A stretch of 64,000 nucleotides of DNA from Diplosphaera chodatii. Taxonomy: Eukaryota > Chlorophyta > Trebouxiophyceae > Prasiolales > Stichococcaceae. The stretch is from NCBI GenBank assembly GCA_032358165.1, contig JAALGY010000052.1, forward strand, positions 248,001-312,000, in the 5' to 3' direction. A program made the translations under genes and the position numbers. Below the pieces are notes generated by a model. The model was not told the origin of the DNA, did not search any database, and was given only the letters and a program-made list of their open reading frames with translations. Positions within the stretch are counted from its first letter, which is position 1. Each line of letters opens with the position of its first letter. Positions 48,227-60,251 of the stretch are shown here, piece after piece.

Positions 48227-51200
48227 ATGCAGTCGCCCAGCCGCCCGGCGAAGCCGCCCCTGGCGGAGCACGGCGCGACGTTGCCCCTGGGCGTCAAGCT
48301 GGCCATGGTGCTGTCCCTGGTCCTCGGCGCAGCGGTCACGCTGCGGTGGTCATGGGACCCGCCCAAGTTCGTGCTGGTCCGCCCATTTCAGGTGATATTT
48401 CCAATTCAAGAGGGACACCGCACGCAGTGGCTCTTACTGGCTCTTACTGCAAGCGTTGCATCCATCACCTGTGTCTGGGATGCTGCGTCCTGTTTGTGTG
48501 CGGACTCAGGAGCATGTGCATGCACCTGGTCACTGCAGGCAGTCTCATCGTTGCGGCCGCGGTCGCTGGCAGCCCCCGGCTCCACCTGGAGCCCTGGCAC
48601 CCAGTCCACGACGGAGCCCGTCGTTGCCTCGACGACAGAGGCGTTGGTGCGGGAGCCCCCACCAGAGCCCGATGCACCGGCGGCAGGGTGGCCCGAGTGC
48701 TTTGAGACGGTACCGATCCCGGCACCGCACCCAGCTGAAGCTGCATGGCCTGCAGCCACTACCGTCAGGGACTTGGCATCCTCACAGCATGTGCCCGTGC
48801 CAAAGGGCAGCAGACTGCCGAGCACCAAAGACGTGCATCTGCGGGTGTGCAGACCCGGGATCTCATCGAGGAGATGGCGCTGGCAGACCAAAGACAGAAG
48901 GGGTGGCACAGCACACGCAGCGTGCTGCCCAGCCGGCGGTTCCTGCAGGTGCTCCTCCTCGGCAGCACAGTGCAAGAGTCGCCCCTGCCTCCGGCAAACT
49001 CTGTGCTCAGTTGTGACAGCGTGCAAGCGCAACATGGCGCAGCGCCTGACACTGATGGCAGACTGTGTTGGAAATGACATGATCTCGCAGGAGGGCACCG
49101 GCACTGATGGTGACGCCGAATCAGCAGCCGGCAGCAGCAGCAGCGGCGGGGACTCCAGCGAGGCCGGAGACGCCGTGGGGAACAGCGACAGCCAGGGCAG
49201 CAGCAGCAGCACCAGCAGCGCCGGCAGCGCAGGTGGCGCGGGCCACCCCGGGGCCGAAACCCCTGCTGAGGGCGCGGCTGCGCCAACGCCAGCCACGCCT
49301 GCGAGCCAGCCCCAGCAGGTGGGTCCGCCACCCGCCTCACGGACCGCAGCCGCCGAGCATGCCAACCCACCTCCGGGCCACCAACCCTTCTCCTCACCTG
49401 ATCACAGCCATACACAGTCAGGCTGGCGTTGCCAGCTTGAGCTGCTGATGCATTGCAGCAACGTGTTTTTGCAGCTCCTGGCGCTCTTGTAAGGGCACAT
49501 CCCACGGACACCCCACTCTATACAAACTTCACCAAAGCCCTGCTGGTCTTGGTGCAGGCGGACGGTGCCTCGGGCGCCGCGGCAGATGCAGACGCTGTGG
49601 CTGCCCCGGTGCGAGTTGGCAAGCCGAAGCAGAAGCCGAAGCCGAAGTTCAAAAACAAGTTCACGAAGAAGAAGACCAAGCCGCTGCCGAAGTTCGACCG
49701 GTCAAAGCGGGTGGCGACCACCAAGCGCTCCTCACTGCTCGCGGTGCCGACCGCCAACGTGTGGGAGAAGACGGAGCTGCTGCTGCAGTCGCTGACGGCC
49801 AACAGCGATGTTTTCGAGCTGCTGGTGAGGATGACGGGCCGGCCCATGCATTTATCGCCGTTCTGGCGACAGTTTGTGAACCCCTGGGACGTCACCCTGT
49901 GCTTGGCACACTCCACCGTGTTGAACAGGCGACTGCAGGTGAGTTCCTGCCTGGAAGAGCAACACAGGGGAGGCAAGCGGCATGTCCTCTCCTCGTGCAC
50001 ACGTCATGCTCACCTGCACGTCGCTCCTGCTGTATCCAGGTGGTGGACGAGCTGAGCAGCGACGAAACGCCGCAGCGTCTGCAGGAGTACGGCATCTGGC
50101 ACATCACGCCGCCCGAGCGCCTGGGAGTGACATACAACTGGAACATGGTGCGCGCCGTTTTCGAGCCAACACCTGGGACCCCTGCCCGACAAAACCCTCA
50201 TTGGTGCATCATCAGCAAAGCGCACTCTTCCATTCGCATGCAGGTCATGTTCGCTTGCTCAGCTTTTCTGATGGACCCCGCAGGCGTATCGGGCATGGTT
50301 GGACACAGACCACGAATGGCTGTTTTACGTCAACAATGATGTGCTGGTGCCGGACGGCGTCATTGATGCGCTTGCCAAGGCCATGACTGCCGAGGGTGAG
50401 CACGTTGCATTCACTGCCTGTCGGCCCTGCGCTTGTGCCGCCGGTAGCACGCAAAGCATCTGCCGGCAGGCGTGCATCCGAGCCCGCAACACAAGGCGCA
50501 GAGTGAACGGCCCCAAGCAGTTGATGCTGAACGCTGCGCACTGTGGCAGGCGGCGACTGCGACCTGGTCACGCCTCAGTCCACCATCAAGGGCAAAGGCT
50601 ACTGGGGCTCGGTGGAGGGACTGGAGCTGCAGCTCAACCTGTCGGACGCCGGCCACGCCTTTGTCGACAGCCCGCTCAACTACCGACGTGTCCAGGTGGG
50701 GCCGAGACGGTGCTGCCCTCGTGCATGCTTCGTCGGCACATCCGCATGAGCGCTGCTGGCATCCTGCCACATGAATGGAGCCGGGATCAGGTGGGAGCCC
50801 TGATGGCAGTCACGAACAGCGTACCCATCTCGCAAATGTCTTGCCGCTGGACAGAACGCTTTCAAGGAGGCTGGCTGCGTGGACAAGTCAGCGGTGCGGG
50901 AGGAGCGGGACGTGCACGAGAAGATTCCAGGGTTTTCAGGTGCGACATGGCCTCAGTCTGTGGTCCCTGCCGGGCGCCCCTGCTATGTCCTGCAGCAATG
51001 CCGTGGCCATGTCTTTCTCTGCAAACCTCCAGGCCGTTCACTTGTTGTTCGCCCAGAACCCTACCAGTTGCTACATACCATGTGCTGTGGACCTGCAGTG
51101 CTACATATGCAGAGACTTTAATGCTTGGTCCACATCCCCAGGTTTCTTCTTCGGCGTGCGACGCGGCATACAGCAGTGGGCCTGGAACGAGGACCACTTG

Positions 51201-51757
51201 TTCAATCCTGGCAACCGGCTGTTTGCGCAGGAGCAGGTGCGGAGCAGCTGTGGAAAATTACATGTTGGCAGTTCCCTCTCAGATCCAGGCAACAGTGCAC
51301 CGCCAGGGCAACTTCCGACTGAAGTCTACGCTTAACGCCTGAGTGTGAGCGCTGTATGTCGTCCAGGACCTCTATGGTCGCAGCCAGAAGGCAGAGGAGA
51401 AGGCGAAGATCTGCATGCACACTGGCACCTTCGTGTTCCACTTCAAGGGTCAGCACGCACTCCCTGTGCAACTGCTGTCCTTCCTGTCACGCGGCGCTGT
51501 GTTTATCACCACCACACTCTGCAGTGAGCTGCAATCTTTGGCGCTTCCCACCCAGACTGATTTTCATGCACCCTGACCCGAGGTTGCTGTTGCCTGCAGG
51601 GTCGACGCTGCCAATAGACCCTGCGAAGCGGGCGAACTGGCATATGCCAGGCAGCACACCTGCGCCCAAGCAGCAGCAGCAGCGCCCAGGCGGCAGCGCA
51701 GCCGCGAAGGCCCGGGCGAAGCCAAAGTCGGCACCAGCACAGGCTAAGGAGCAGTAG
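48227..51757 (+). CDS. GT-A fold (GT2-like) glycosyltransferase, type II membrane protein
   Basis: The start at 48227 gives a short tail and an anchor (LGVKLAMVLSLVLGAAVTLRW). Secure exons are 48227-48391, 49091-49318, 49558-49824, 50040-50147, 50284-50395, 50550-50695, 50855-50939, 51142-51236, 51367-51448 and 51600-51757. Two more near 48539-48960 are approximate. A Ser/Gly/Ala-rich stem and a striking Lys-Pro basic stretch (PKQKPKPKFKNKFTKKKTK) precede the catalytic part. That part has a GT-A core: TELLLQSLTAN, VVDELSSDE (strand 2 with DxSSD), LGVTYNWNMAYRAW, then WLFYVNNDVLVPDGVIDAL, where NND takes the place of the DxD metal site. FFFGVRRGIQQW and a C-terminal HTGTFVFHFKGSTLP follow. The basic stretch just before the lumenal catalytic domain is unusual. 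Substrate is unknown. Confidence 0.78.
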
Positions 51758-52347
51758 CAGGAGCCGCGGGCGTGCGTTGCGGCGTAACATCGTTGGCAGT
51801 ACAGTGCAGCAAAAGCACACTCTGTATCCAGCTGCTGTGCGGCGGCAGGCTCGTGAACTCATTGCGCAGGCAGACACGGTCACTTTGAAAACTGGGTTGT
51901 TTCGTGTTTGTCTTCTGTCGGCGTTGCTTGTGTTCACTTAGCAGAAATCTGAGTATGTATGGGATGCAGCGCCCATCTCGCTTACGGTACCGCCGAATGT
52001 TTAACCTGGCATGCACTGCTCTATGTGATCCGACAAGCATGACAGCACTTAACATAATTTCACAAGCGTGACTTTCTTGATGTCATGTTACATACTTCTG
52101 TGTATATGCGCAGTCTGAAAGGCACTTCAAAGCCTGAGATGCACCACGCCTGGTCACCTGTGACAACCCGGGGGTACAAACTGTTCAACCGAATTCCCTG
52201 CAGATTTCGATTTGCGTAAGCGAGAGCACGTGCCCAACCACTCGCGGGCATCCGGGCCGCAGAGTGCTCGCTTCAACACCTGCAAGGAGTCAGTGTACCC
52301 GACGCGTGCGATGTGTTGCGGTAAAGCATGAAGTGCGATCGTCAGAG
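51758..52347. other. Intergenic between GT2-like gene and GT92 copy 2
   Basis: About 590 bp with the 3' UTR of one gene and promoter of the next, both on the plus strand. AT-richer than the exons. No exon or named element is visible. Confidence 0.45.
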
Positions 52348-54790
52348 ATGAGAGTTGACCATGCGACGGTCCGCACCCTCGCCGTGTTGCTGACTTGCAA
52401 CTGCTTCCTCGGCCTCACCGGCAACTTGGCGAGTGTCAACAACTCGCAGGGCTGCCGAGTCACCATACCTATCGTGAACAATTGGGTGCGCAGCACAGCA
52501 TGCCGGCCCTGCTGCATCGCATTACCCGACTTTTGCTGGTTGCTATGGCCATTCCATATGCTGCATGTGCATTTGCACCACCGTGTCCGCATGTCTGCCT
52601 GAGCTCAGCGTCTCAAAAGCGCATGCTTCCCTGGTCCAGATCTGGAGCTGCCTGCACTGAGTCGTGCCCGTCCTGTCAAGTCTTACACTGGGTCTCTCAC
52701 GGTGCAGACACAGCAGCGGCGGGTGACACAGCGGTCATGGGACAAGCATGGCCACGACATGCTGGCCATGTGCCTGATCATCGCCGTAAGTCCTCCGCAG
52801 CCTGCTTGACTCGGCAAACTCCGGCTGTGTCGCTTGCCTTTGTCGCCGCTGCATTGTGATGACTGTGTAGGGTACTTGCACCTCACCCAAGGTGATTTGA
52901 CTCAGGCAACCTATACATGTGGCGTGCAGAACCAGCACAAGGACGTGCGCGAGTGGGTTGGGCACCACCATGCAATCGGTGAGTCGGCGTGCAGACCCGA
53001 AACTGGGCTTTTGACTATTCCCGGCGGTTTGTCGGTTCACCTTGCCAGCATGACCGCATGTTCCGCGCGCCCCAGGTGCCAACACGATCTACCTGCACGA
53101 CCACCGCAGCGAGCCGCCGCTTCGGGAGCTGTTGACAGATTACATTGACGCTGGCATAGTACAGTATGTTTGGTGGAACCGCAGTTGGGACAACTGGAAC
53201 TACACGCAGGATGAGAATCCGCAGATGGTGAGCTGCACTTGCGTGCATTGCAGGGCGCATATGCACATAGCATCTGCAGATGTAGACCAATGCGTGACAC
53301 AACACAGCACATCTCAGGCATGTGCATGCCGCTGCAGGATGCCTATGCAACATGCATGCGGAAGTACAGGGACCGTCACCAGTTTATTGGCTTCTTAGAT
53401 TCAGACGAGGTTGGGCCTCCGCACCTGCGAGCTGCACCATGCCACCTACCAAGAGAGAAGGATCTGTTGTCGTTATCGTCGCGCAAGCCATTGCAAGCCA
53501 CTGCAGTCCTCAACATCTGGGTTTCAGCTGACACACCGTTCCTGCGCTGCGCAAGTTTCTGGTTTTACAAGACAAGTCAATACCCAGCGTGCCGCACCTG
53601 CTGCGGGGCATGCTGGCGCAGCGCGAGTTCGGCGGCCTCGCCGTGCACTGGCGGGTGTTTGGCTCCTCGGGCCACGTGGACCCGCCGCAGCAGGGCGTGC
53701 TCCAGGTGGGCTTGCAATTTCCTTGCTGCACGGGAAACCCTCCAAGCCCCGGCCTGAGCCCTTGCGCCGGGCGGCGTTCCCACAGCGATGCAGGAGCGCT
53801 GTGCACGCTAGTAGCAAAAGGCAAATCTAACGAAGTTAGTGATAGGAATGAGTAATGTTTCTATTTCGTGACTGGTGACATCATCTTCAAAAAGATTGGA
53901 AGTGAACTTGGCGACGCGGGCTGTATCCAGTCGGGGCGAGGGCGTGCCCCCATCCGGTCGTGCAACCGCACCTCAGTGCACCCGGCTCCCTGCATGCAGG
54001 CGTTCACAAAGTGCTCCTACCTGGAGTGGGACACCAACAACCTGCTGAAGACGCTGGTCAACACCGACTACGCCCTCCGGCCAGTGGCGTGAGCCTCCTG
54101 CTCCCCTTTGCTCTGCATGTCGATGTGCCCTCGTTGCAGAGCAGAAGCAGCGTCAGGTGGTTCCCAGCACCAGCGCCCCATTTGCATTGTCCGCCCCTCG
54201 CTACGCAGGCACATCTGGGAGCTCAACACCGACAAGGTCGACATCGTGAAGGAGAACTGGAAGGTGGTCAACACGTCGAAAAGCCCGCCGACCGTGCAGG
54301 TGCAGCAACAGCCCTGTGGTGTTCTTTGTACTGCGGTTTGTATGCACGTCACATCTGCATCTGTAATTGCACCCAGCTGCAAGCCATGTTGTGCGCATGT
54401 TCGGTGCCCCCTGCAGCAGGCTGCTTTTCATGAGGCGTGCATGCTGCAGTGAGACCACACTTTACCTGCTGTTGTGCAGGACAAAATTGCGATCCATCAC
54501 TACATGGTCAAGAGCAAATCGGTGTGCAGTCAGCTGCAGTTGATCGTCTTGCCTCCCCTGCAGCACCACGCAGCACCATGATGCAACATCCGCACTGGTT
54601 GGACTACACCATCTGTACACGGTCAGCCACCAAGCCCTTCCCTCGTGCATCGTTGCTTCAGGAGTTCAATCAGAAGATGGCGCGGGGGGGCGGCTCGGGA
54701 AGGCACAGGAAAGCAGGGTGGCTGCGGAAGGTGGACAGCGCTTGCAACGAGACGTGTCTGGCAGCCGCCGACCTGGGCCCTTACATATGA
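52348..54790 (+). CDS. Glycosyltransferase family 92 protein, copy 2 (signal peptide)
   Basis: Ten exons (52348-52485, 52708-52785, 52930-52978, 53076-53227, 53338-53409, 53556-53705, 54000-54088, 54209-54299, 54480-54521, 54662-54790) join in phase to 329 residues. The N-terminus (VRTLAVLLTCNCFLGLTGNL) looks like a cleavable signal peptide or weak anchor. The GT92 core is complete: MLAMCLIIANQHKDVREWVG, GANTIYLHDHRSEPPL, FIGFLDSDEFLVLQDKS, GGLAVHWRVFGSSG, AFTKCSYLEWDTNN and IAIHHYMVKSKSEFNQKM. Five intron positions match copy 1, and the exon starting AFTK is 89 nt in both, so the two arose by duplication. One acceptor ends in AAG rather than CAG (before 53556). Likely a Golgi galactosyltransferase-type enzyme, substrate unknown. 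Confidence 0.88.
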
Positions 54791-55417
54791 ACAGCTAGCT
54801 GCTGCGATCAACACCTGCAACCGCCGGCAGCAGGATGGAACCTACAGCATAGCGCACTGTTCCTGCTGGTGTGCCACCGTGAGATACTACCGTGACATTA
54901 CCAGTAATTTTGAAGGTGCGTCTGAGCACAGGCCAGTGGCGACGGCAGGAGCCTTCCCTGACTTCAATTGAACATCTGACGTTGCGACATGGCCGTGAAG
55001 CATTTTTATGAAGTATTGTAGCAGCATATATAGCTGTTAGTGTTAGCACAGGCATGCCCAGTGATTTTGGTGATGGTCAGTTGCTCTTACTGCATCTGGT
55101 GGTTTAGCATGTCGTTGCTCATCGCTTGGATGACGGCAAACAAGCGGGTAAACGGCACAAATGCAAGTGCAGCAGCACAACACTGAATAGTACGTCAGAT
55201 TGCATGCGAGCACACATCAGAAGACATCGTTCATGCTTCTCGATGTCCAGTTGGCTGGCACTCTCCACCACCGTAACAGTGTCTAGTTCTCTGAACCACA
55301 TCAACAAGCAGTTCCCACCAGTACCTGCACTCGTCGACTCAGCACAAACCCAATGTATCCCACGATGGTGGCGTTGCAAAATCAGCTTGAATGGTGCTGC
55401 CTGCTGCCGTGGCTGAG
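54791..55417. other. Intergenic, convergent (GT92 copy 2 / MFS)
   Basis: About 630 bp with both 3' UTRs. Lower GC than neighbouring exons. No exon or RNA gene is seen. Confidence 0.45.
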
Positions 55418-58400
55418 TCAGCAGGGGGACCGCAGCGGCACCAGCTGCACGCCGCCATCGGAGCGCATGTCTGCCTTGGCGTCCTGCGGCGCGCTGCGGT
55501 GCTGGGCGCTGGTGTCCTTCGCGGTGCGATGTGCGGCATCCGCCGCCCCTGGGCTGGTGCTGCTGTCGGCATCGCGCCTGAGCTGCAGCGTGGAGTCTGG
55601 CGAGATCACGGGCAGCACAAAGCAGGCAAAGCCCGCGCCCAGTGCCATGATGCCCGCCAGCACGAGTGTTGCTGATGTGTAGTTGCCGCTGCTGTGCTTC
55701 AGGGCCCCCACCAGGAATGGGCCCGCCAAACCTGCAGTGTATGGCAATCCGCATCAGGTCGTGTACATACCGCTCAAGCCAATCAGCAGGTTGGCCCACG
55801 AGTGGTCAGCAGCAACGCGAGGCACGCTGCGCAAGATGTCAAAAGCTTTAGGGGCTGCGGTTTCATGCCGCACCGCCGATCAGCGCGCCAAAGGCGTTGA
55901 CGACGGCCCACCCTGAAGCAGCTGCGGGTCCGCTGAGATAGCTGCTGGGGTATGCCGACAGTATCCCACCTGGCGCCCACGCCAGCACTGCAGGCCGGTG
56001 ACCGCGTTGTTTGATGTCCTTGCATCCATCACACTGTCGAGGAGTGCTTGGTTTGTGCGGCTGTTGCTTACACGTCATGCTCCGCATGGTTTGCATTCTG
56101 CAAACCTTCATGTGCATCACAGACACAAGGACAATGATCATGGCTTCTTCCGCAGAAATCATTCTGGCAGCCGAGCACAATGGACCAGTCAGCCAACCAG
56201 TGGCGGGGCGTGGCACCTGTGACCATGAGCGCCGCAAACGCCAAACCCGCGTGCGAGCCCATGAACGCTGCAAGAGCGCACATTGCCAGTGCGGACAGCA
56301 CCAGCGGCACCACAACGTGCCACCGCCGCTCGGCTGCGGCACAAACACAGCACCGACTCAGGTCGCAGCACTTCATGCAGCTGTTCGCTGACCGTTCATC
56401 GGCAGTCTGCTGCATGCAGGACACACTGACACTAGGCAGTCGTGCTGGGCAGCTCGAGTGGCAGGGTGCACGTGCGACCAGAAAGAACAGCTGTACCTGT
56501 GCGCTTGGAGTGCCAAGCGTTGCCCACTGTCGAAAAGGCTGCCACCGCGAATGGCAGCGCGGTGAGCAGTGCCACAAGAACCTGCACCATAGTCGATATT
56601 GTCAGTGAGAAGCTCCCTTTCAGAGCTACGGACCACTGCCCGCCTCGACTCAGCTGCGGCTGGAGCCAGGTGCATGCTTGGGCACAGGATAACGGTTTGC
56701 TGTGATTAAGCAGCGCAGCAGTACCTCGCTGGGGCCTTCGCCTTCGCCGCCGAACTCGTCGAAGTCGCCGTGGCCGCGGTGTGCCTCGGGCTCTCTGGTG
56801 CCACCACCCTGTGCGTACACAGATGCGTCGTGGCATCAGCATGGCAGCCCGCGAGAGAACGTACAGCAGATAGACGAGCGGGACCAGGTGCTCAGCGTCA
56901 TCTGCGGAGGCGTGACACAGGGGTGCACACTGCACCTTGGCAGCCTCTGCGCGCTCAGCTTGCAACCCCAAAATGTTGTAGATGATGAGCGGTGTGAAGT
57001 ACTGCATTGCATAATGGCCCTTGTAACAAGACGGTCAGTAGTACCGTCTGTGGTGCTACGGCCATGAGGGCTGCTTTGACAAGGTGACAGTCAGGGACAT
57101 GACAAAACCATCACTTAGTACCTACCAGCAATGCATACCTGCGACACCAGGCAAACACGAGATGAATCAGTAAATGACACCATTATTTCGACACACAACA
57201 CAATTAAGCATACCCATAAACGCTTGTGGGGCAGACGACAAGGGACCTTTGCTCACTTTGTGGTCGAGATGCAGCAGTCAAGGGATGCCAGTGCCCATGT
57301 TTTCCAGTGCAGGATGCCCTCCCACTCGACCTCTGCCAGGCTGCCGCCCATGGCCTGGACAGACATCACACGACGTTATGGCGCCAGGAAGCTGCTGGCG
57401 CACGTTCGCCCACCAGGCGCTCTGGTGATGGGTGGGATAGTGCGATGCACCTTCGCTGAAAAGCCGTTGCAAGGTTGCACCAATGCATGCTGCCAAGCTC
57501 TGGTGCTGCACGATGAGGCGTCTGGGAGCACGTGCCACCTTGTGGGCTTCGTTACGCTGCGTCAGCCAGGTGCGTTCCTCGGGGCGCAGGAACTGGGCGG
57601 TTGCCGGCGCCTCTGCGAGCGAGTAGCGCAGCCACAGCCCGAACGCTATCGTCGGCAGGCCTTCCGCCAAGAAGAGCCACTGCCAGCCGTCCTGCAAGGC
57701 ATGGAGGGCAGCACCTGGTGCATGCAGTCAGCCACTGCAGAGGCAACGGTACGAGGGAGAGACGTGCGTGATGCAGCATGCAACCAGCTGGCGGGTCGGC
57801 AGCTGCACAGCCACAAGTATGCGACTGAGGGCGCACCAGGCCCAGGATGCCATCCATTGCCAGCAGTGCTGCAGCCAGGGGTGCGCCAAACACCTGCGGG
57901 AGCAGAACAGGAGCTAACCGGAGGTGCTCAGCGGTCGTGTTGTACCTGCAGCGGGCGTCGCGGCAGACATCAGGGTCTGCTGTCATGCGGCATGACCAGC
58001 AATGAACGAGAAGTGGACTCCACAGGTGGATGCACGGACACCTGACTGACGACGCTGCCCGCCTGGCATATTGCATAGGCAACTGCCACCTGCGCCAGAG
58101 CGTCGCAGCATCACTACACGATCGTCACGGACAGGTGCGGCCTCGGCACATTTCCTTTCAACCAGCTCGCAGTTCACCGTCTCGAGACACATGACACCTT
58201 TCGGATCCAAAGCTGCAGCCTCTACAGCATCGCAACACGCACCTCTGAGGTTGTGTAAAACTGCGTGAGCATCCACCAGAGGCCTGGGAACGTGCCGGCC
58301 TCCATCAGGCCGAGCAGCAGGCGCAGCACGTAAAACCTGCAATGTCCGAACGAGGCTCGATAATCTCCGAACAGCATGCGGTTCCAATGTCCTGCGCTGC

Positions 58401-60251
58401 TGACCACCAATGCCTGCAACCTTCCTTGCTTCGTGGCTCGAGGTCACAGCAGATATGACCATGTGATACAAGAATGGACACTGGGGCTAGCAACATCGAA
58501 CTGGTTGACCTTTTCAGTCGTACGGCCACTTACATGGTTGCTGATGATAGTCCGGCGAAGCATGTGGCGACAATGCCCCAGAGTGTCACAATGAGTCCCA
58601 GCCACAGCGCACCGCCCACCCGCACCAGAGCCATGTTGCTGGGCACCTGCAGCCAAGCAGCACAGCTTACAATTGGCAGCGGAGCTGGCTGCATCCAGCT
58701 TGCGGAACGGTTGACAGGCCTGGTGTGTGCATGTGTGGTGACTGAGTACCTGTGCAACGGCGTACGTGATGAAGAAGATGGACGAGCCCTGCGCATGGGA
58801 ACAGCACACGTGAGCTGCGACATGTGAGGGCCATCATAGCCGCACATGCTGTCGATTCATGCTTCGGAATCTGCAGCGCACCAGACCGTACACATACTCC
58901 GAGAACCCTAAATCCCTGTTGAGCTGCAATGCTGCAAATGCCAAATTTGTGCGGTCCTGCAGCCACAACAGCGACAGTCCCCATCATATGCACTTCAACC
59001 TTGCCCATCTGCCAACAGCCTGATGAGCACTTTGCTACCACATGTGTCAGTCAGGCAACATACACATCGCGCAACGCACCAGATAGCACAGCATCGTCAG
59101 CATGAGGAAGCGCGACAGCAGGTGGCGATTGACCTTGCGCATCACGTCCTCCTCGCAGAGCTTGTGTCCACCTGTTGCGAGAGCAGCATAGTCGCGAGCG
59201 CACTGCATAGTTCTCTCGGCACCAACAGACGACAATGAACCGAGCAATAGTAAAACCCCGCACAAGGCAGCAGCTGTCCCAGTTCGTCTTTTGCTGCGCT
59301 GAGTCGACCGGTGCACTCCTGCGCTGAGTCAGATGGTGCGTTCAGAACCAACCTGGCAGGCGGCCATCTGCCTCTGGCGACAGGCGCACATCCTGGCGCT
59401 CCCGGTATTGCAGTAGGCTGAGGATGGTCTCCGGCAGCATCCGGCGCGCCTGCAGAGGGAGCGCCCCAAGCCCAGCCAGCAGAAGCTGCACGGCGCAGCA
59501 CAGATTGTTTGATTGCCGCAAGCTTGGGCAAGGCTGTCGACCGGAGTGGTGCCCAATCCAACACGCAAGCCGGTGCTGATCCGAGTGTGCAGGTCAGTCG
59601 ACCCACCTGTTGGCCCTTGGAAGCGCGTGGCTCAACTGGCGGCTGCGCTGCCTGCGTATCCCGCAGCATACCATGGATCTCCCAGTACGGGTTCGCCATG
59701 GTGGCGGCGCTAGAGTCTGGGGGCCGCCCCGCTGCTGGGCTGTCCAATGACATGGCCTCGCTGTTGCTGTCGCCCTGGGCACGTCCTTCCACGTCATTGG
59801 CGGCCAGAGAACCTGGCTGTCCTGAGTCAGCGTGGTGCTGGGGCAGCAGCGTGTGCACCTCACTGGCATCTGCATCATCATCAGCCCGCGGCTGGGCTGC
59901 TGGTTGTGGCGCCGCACGGCGCGCCATGCTGTTCGAGCTCAGAGGAGCCGGCTCTTCTGGGTGGGTGCGGTGCTGCAGCAGGAGCGCACGCGCTTCGATA
60001 ACATGTGCATCATGGTCCGCCAGTGGCTGGGCTGCCGGGTGTGCCGGTATGGCAGCAGCAAAGGCGGCAGCATCCGGCTGAGCGTGTGACCATCCTACAG
60101 GAGGGTGTTGAGGCGGTGCACCACTGTTTGGTGCCGCTGCTGCAGCAGGCAGAGGGTTAATGAAGACATCCTGCGCCTGCGCATCGGCTGTGCCGCTGCT
60201 GACAGCTACAGCAGCTTCACGCTGGGCTGAGACGTCCTTGGCTGGATTCAT
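55418..60251 (-). CDS. MFS permease, anion:cation symporter (Dal5/TNA1-like) family
   Basis: The start at 60251 opens a long exon (to about 59610) for an Ala/Pro-rich cytosolic region. The next exon (59360-59490) has LLLAGLGALPLQARRMLP. The transporter then begins with CEEDVMRKVNRHLLSRFLML, the classic K-x-D/N-x-R start of ACS permeases, and NLAFAALQLNRDLGFSEYVY, YAVAQVPSNMALVRVG, RLLLGLMEAGTFPGLWWML (the G-x-x-E-A-G-x-x-P motif) and FQDGWQWLFLAEGLPTIAFG. The last exon, 55418-55731, has GLAGPFLVGALKHSSGNYTS, TM12 and a polar tail. Fungal relatives import allantoate, nicotinate, pantothenate or biotin precursors with protons. Substrate here is unknown. The 200-residue N-terminal extension with an internal repeat is unusual for the family. 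Several inner exons (58.9-56.1 kb) were read but not given exact borders. Confidence 0.85.

Noticed and set aside
48065..49492. 475-codon plus-strand open frame read as one exon
   Set aside because: The frame stays open through introns. Splice sites at 48391, 48539 and 49091 and the anchor at 48227 favour a spliced gene.
59509..60081. 190-codon plus-strand open frame
   Set aside because: It is antisense to the Ala/Pro-rich first exon of the MFS gene and shows no independent motif.
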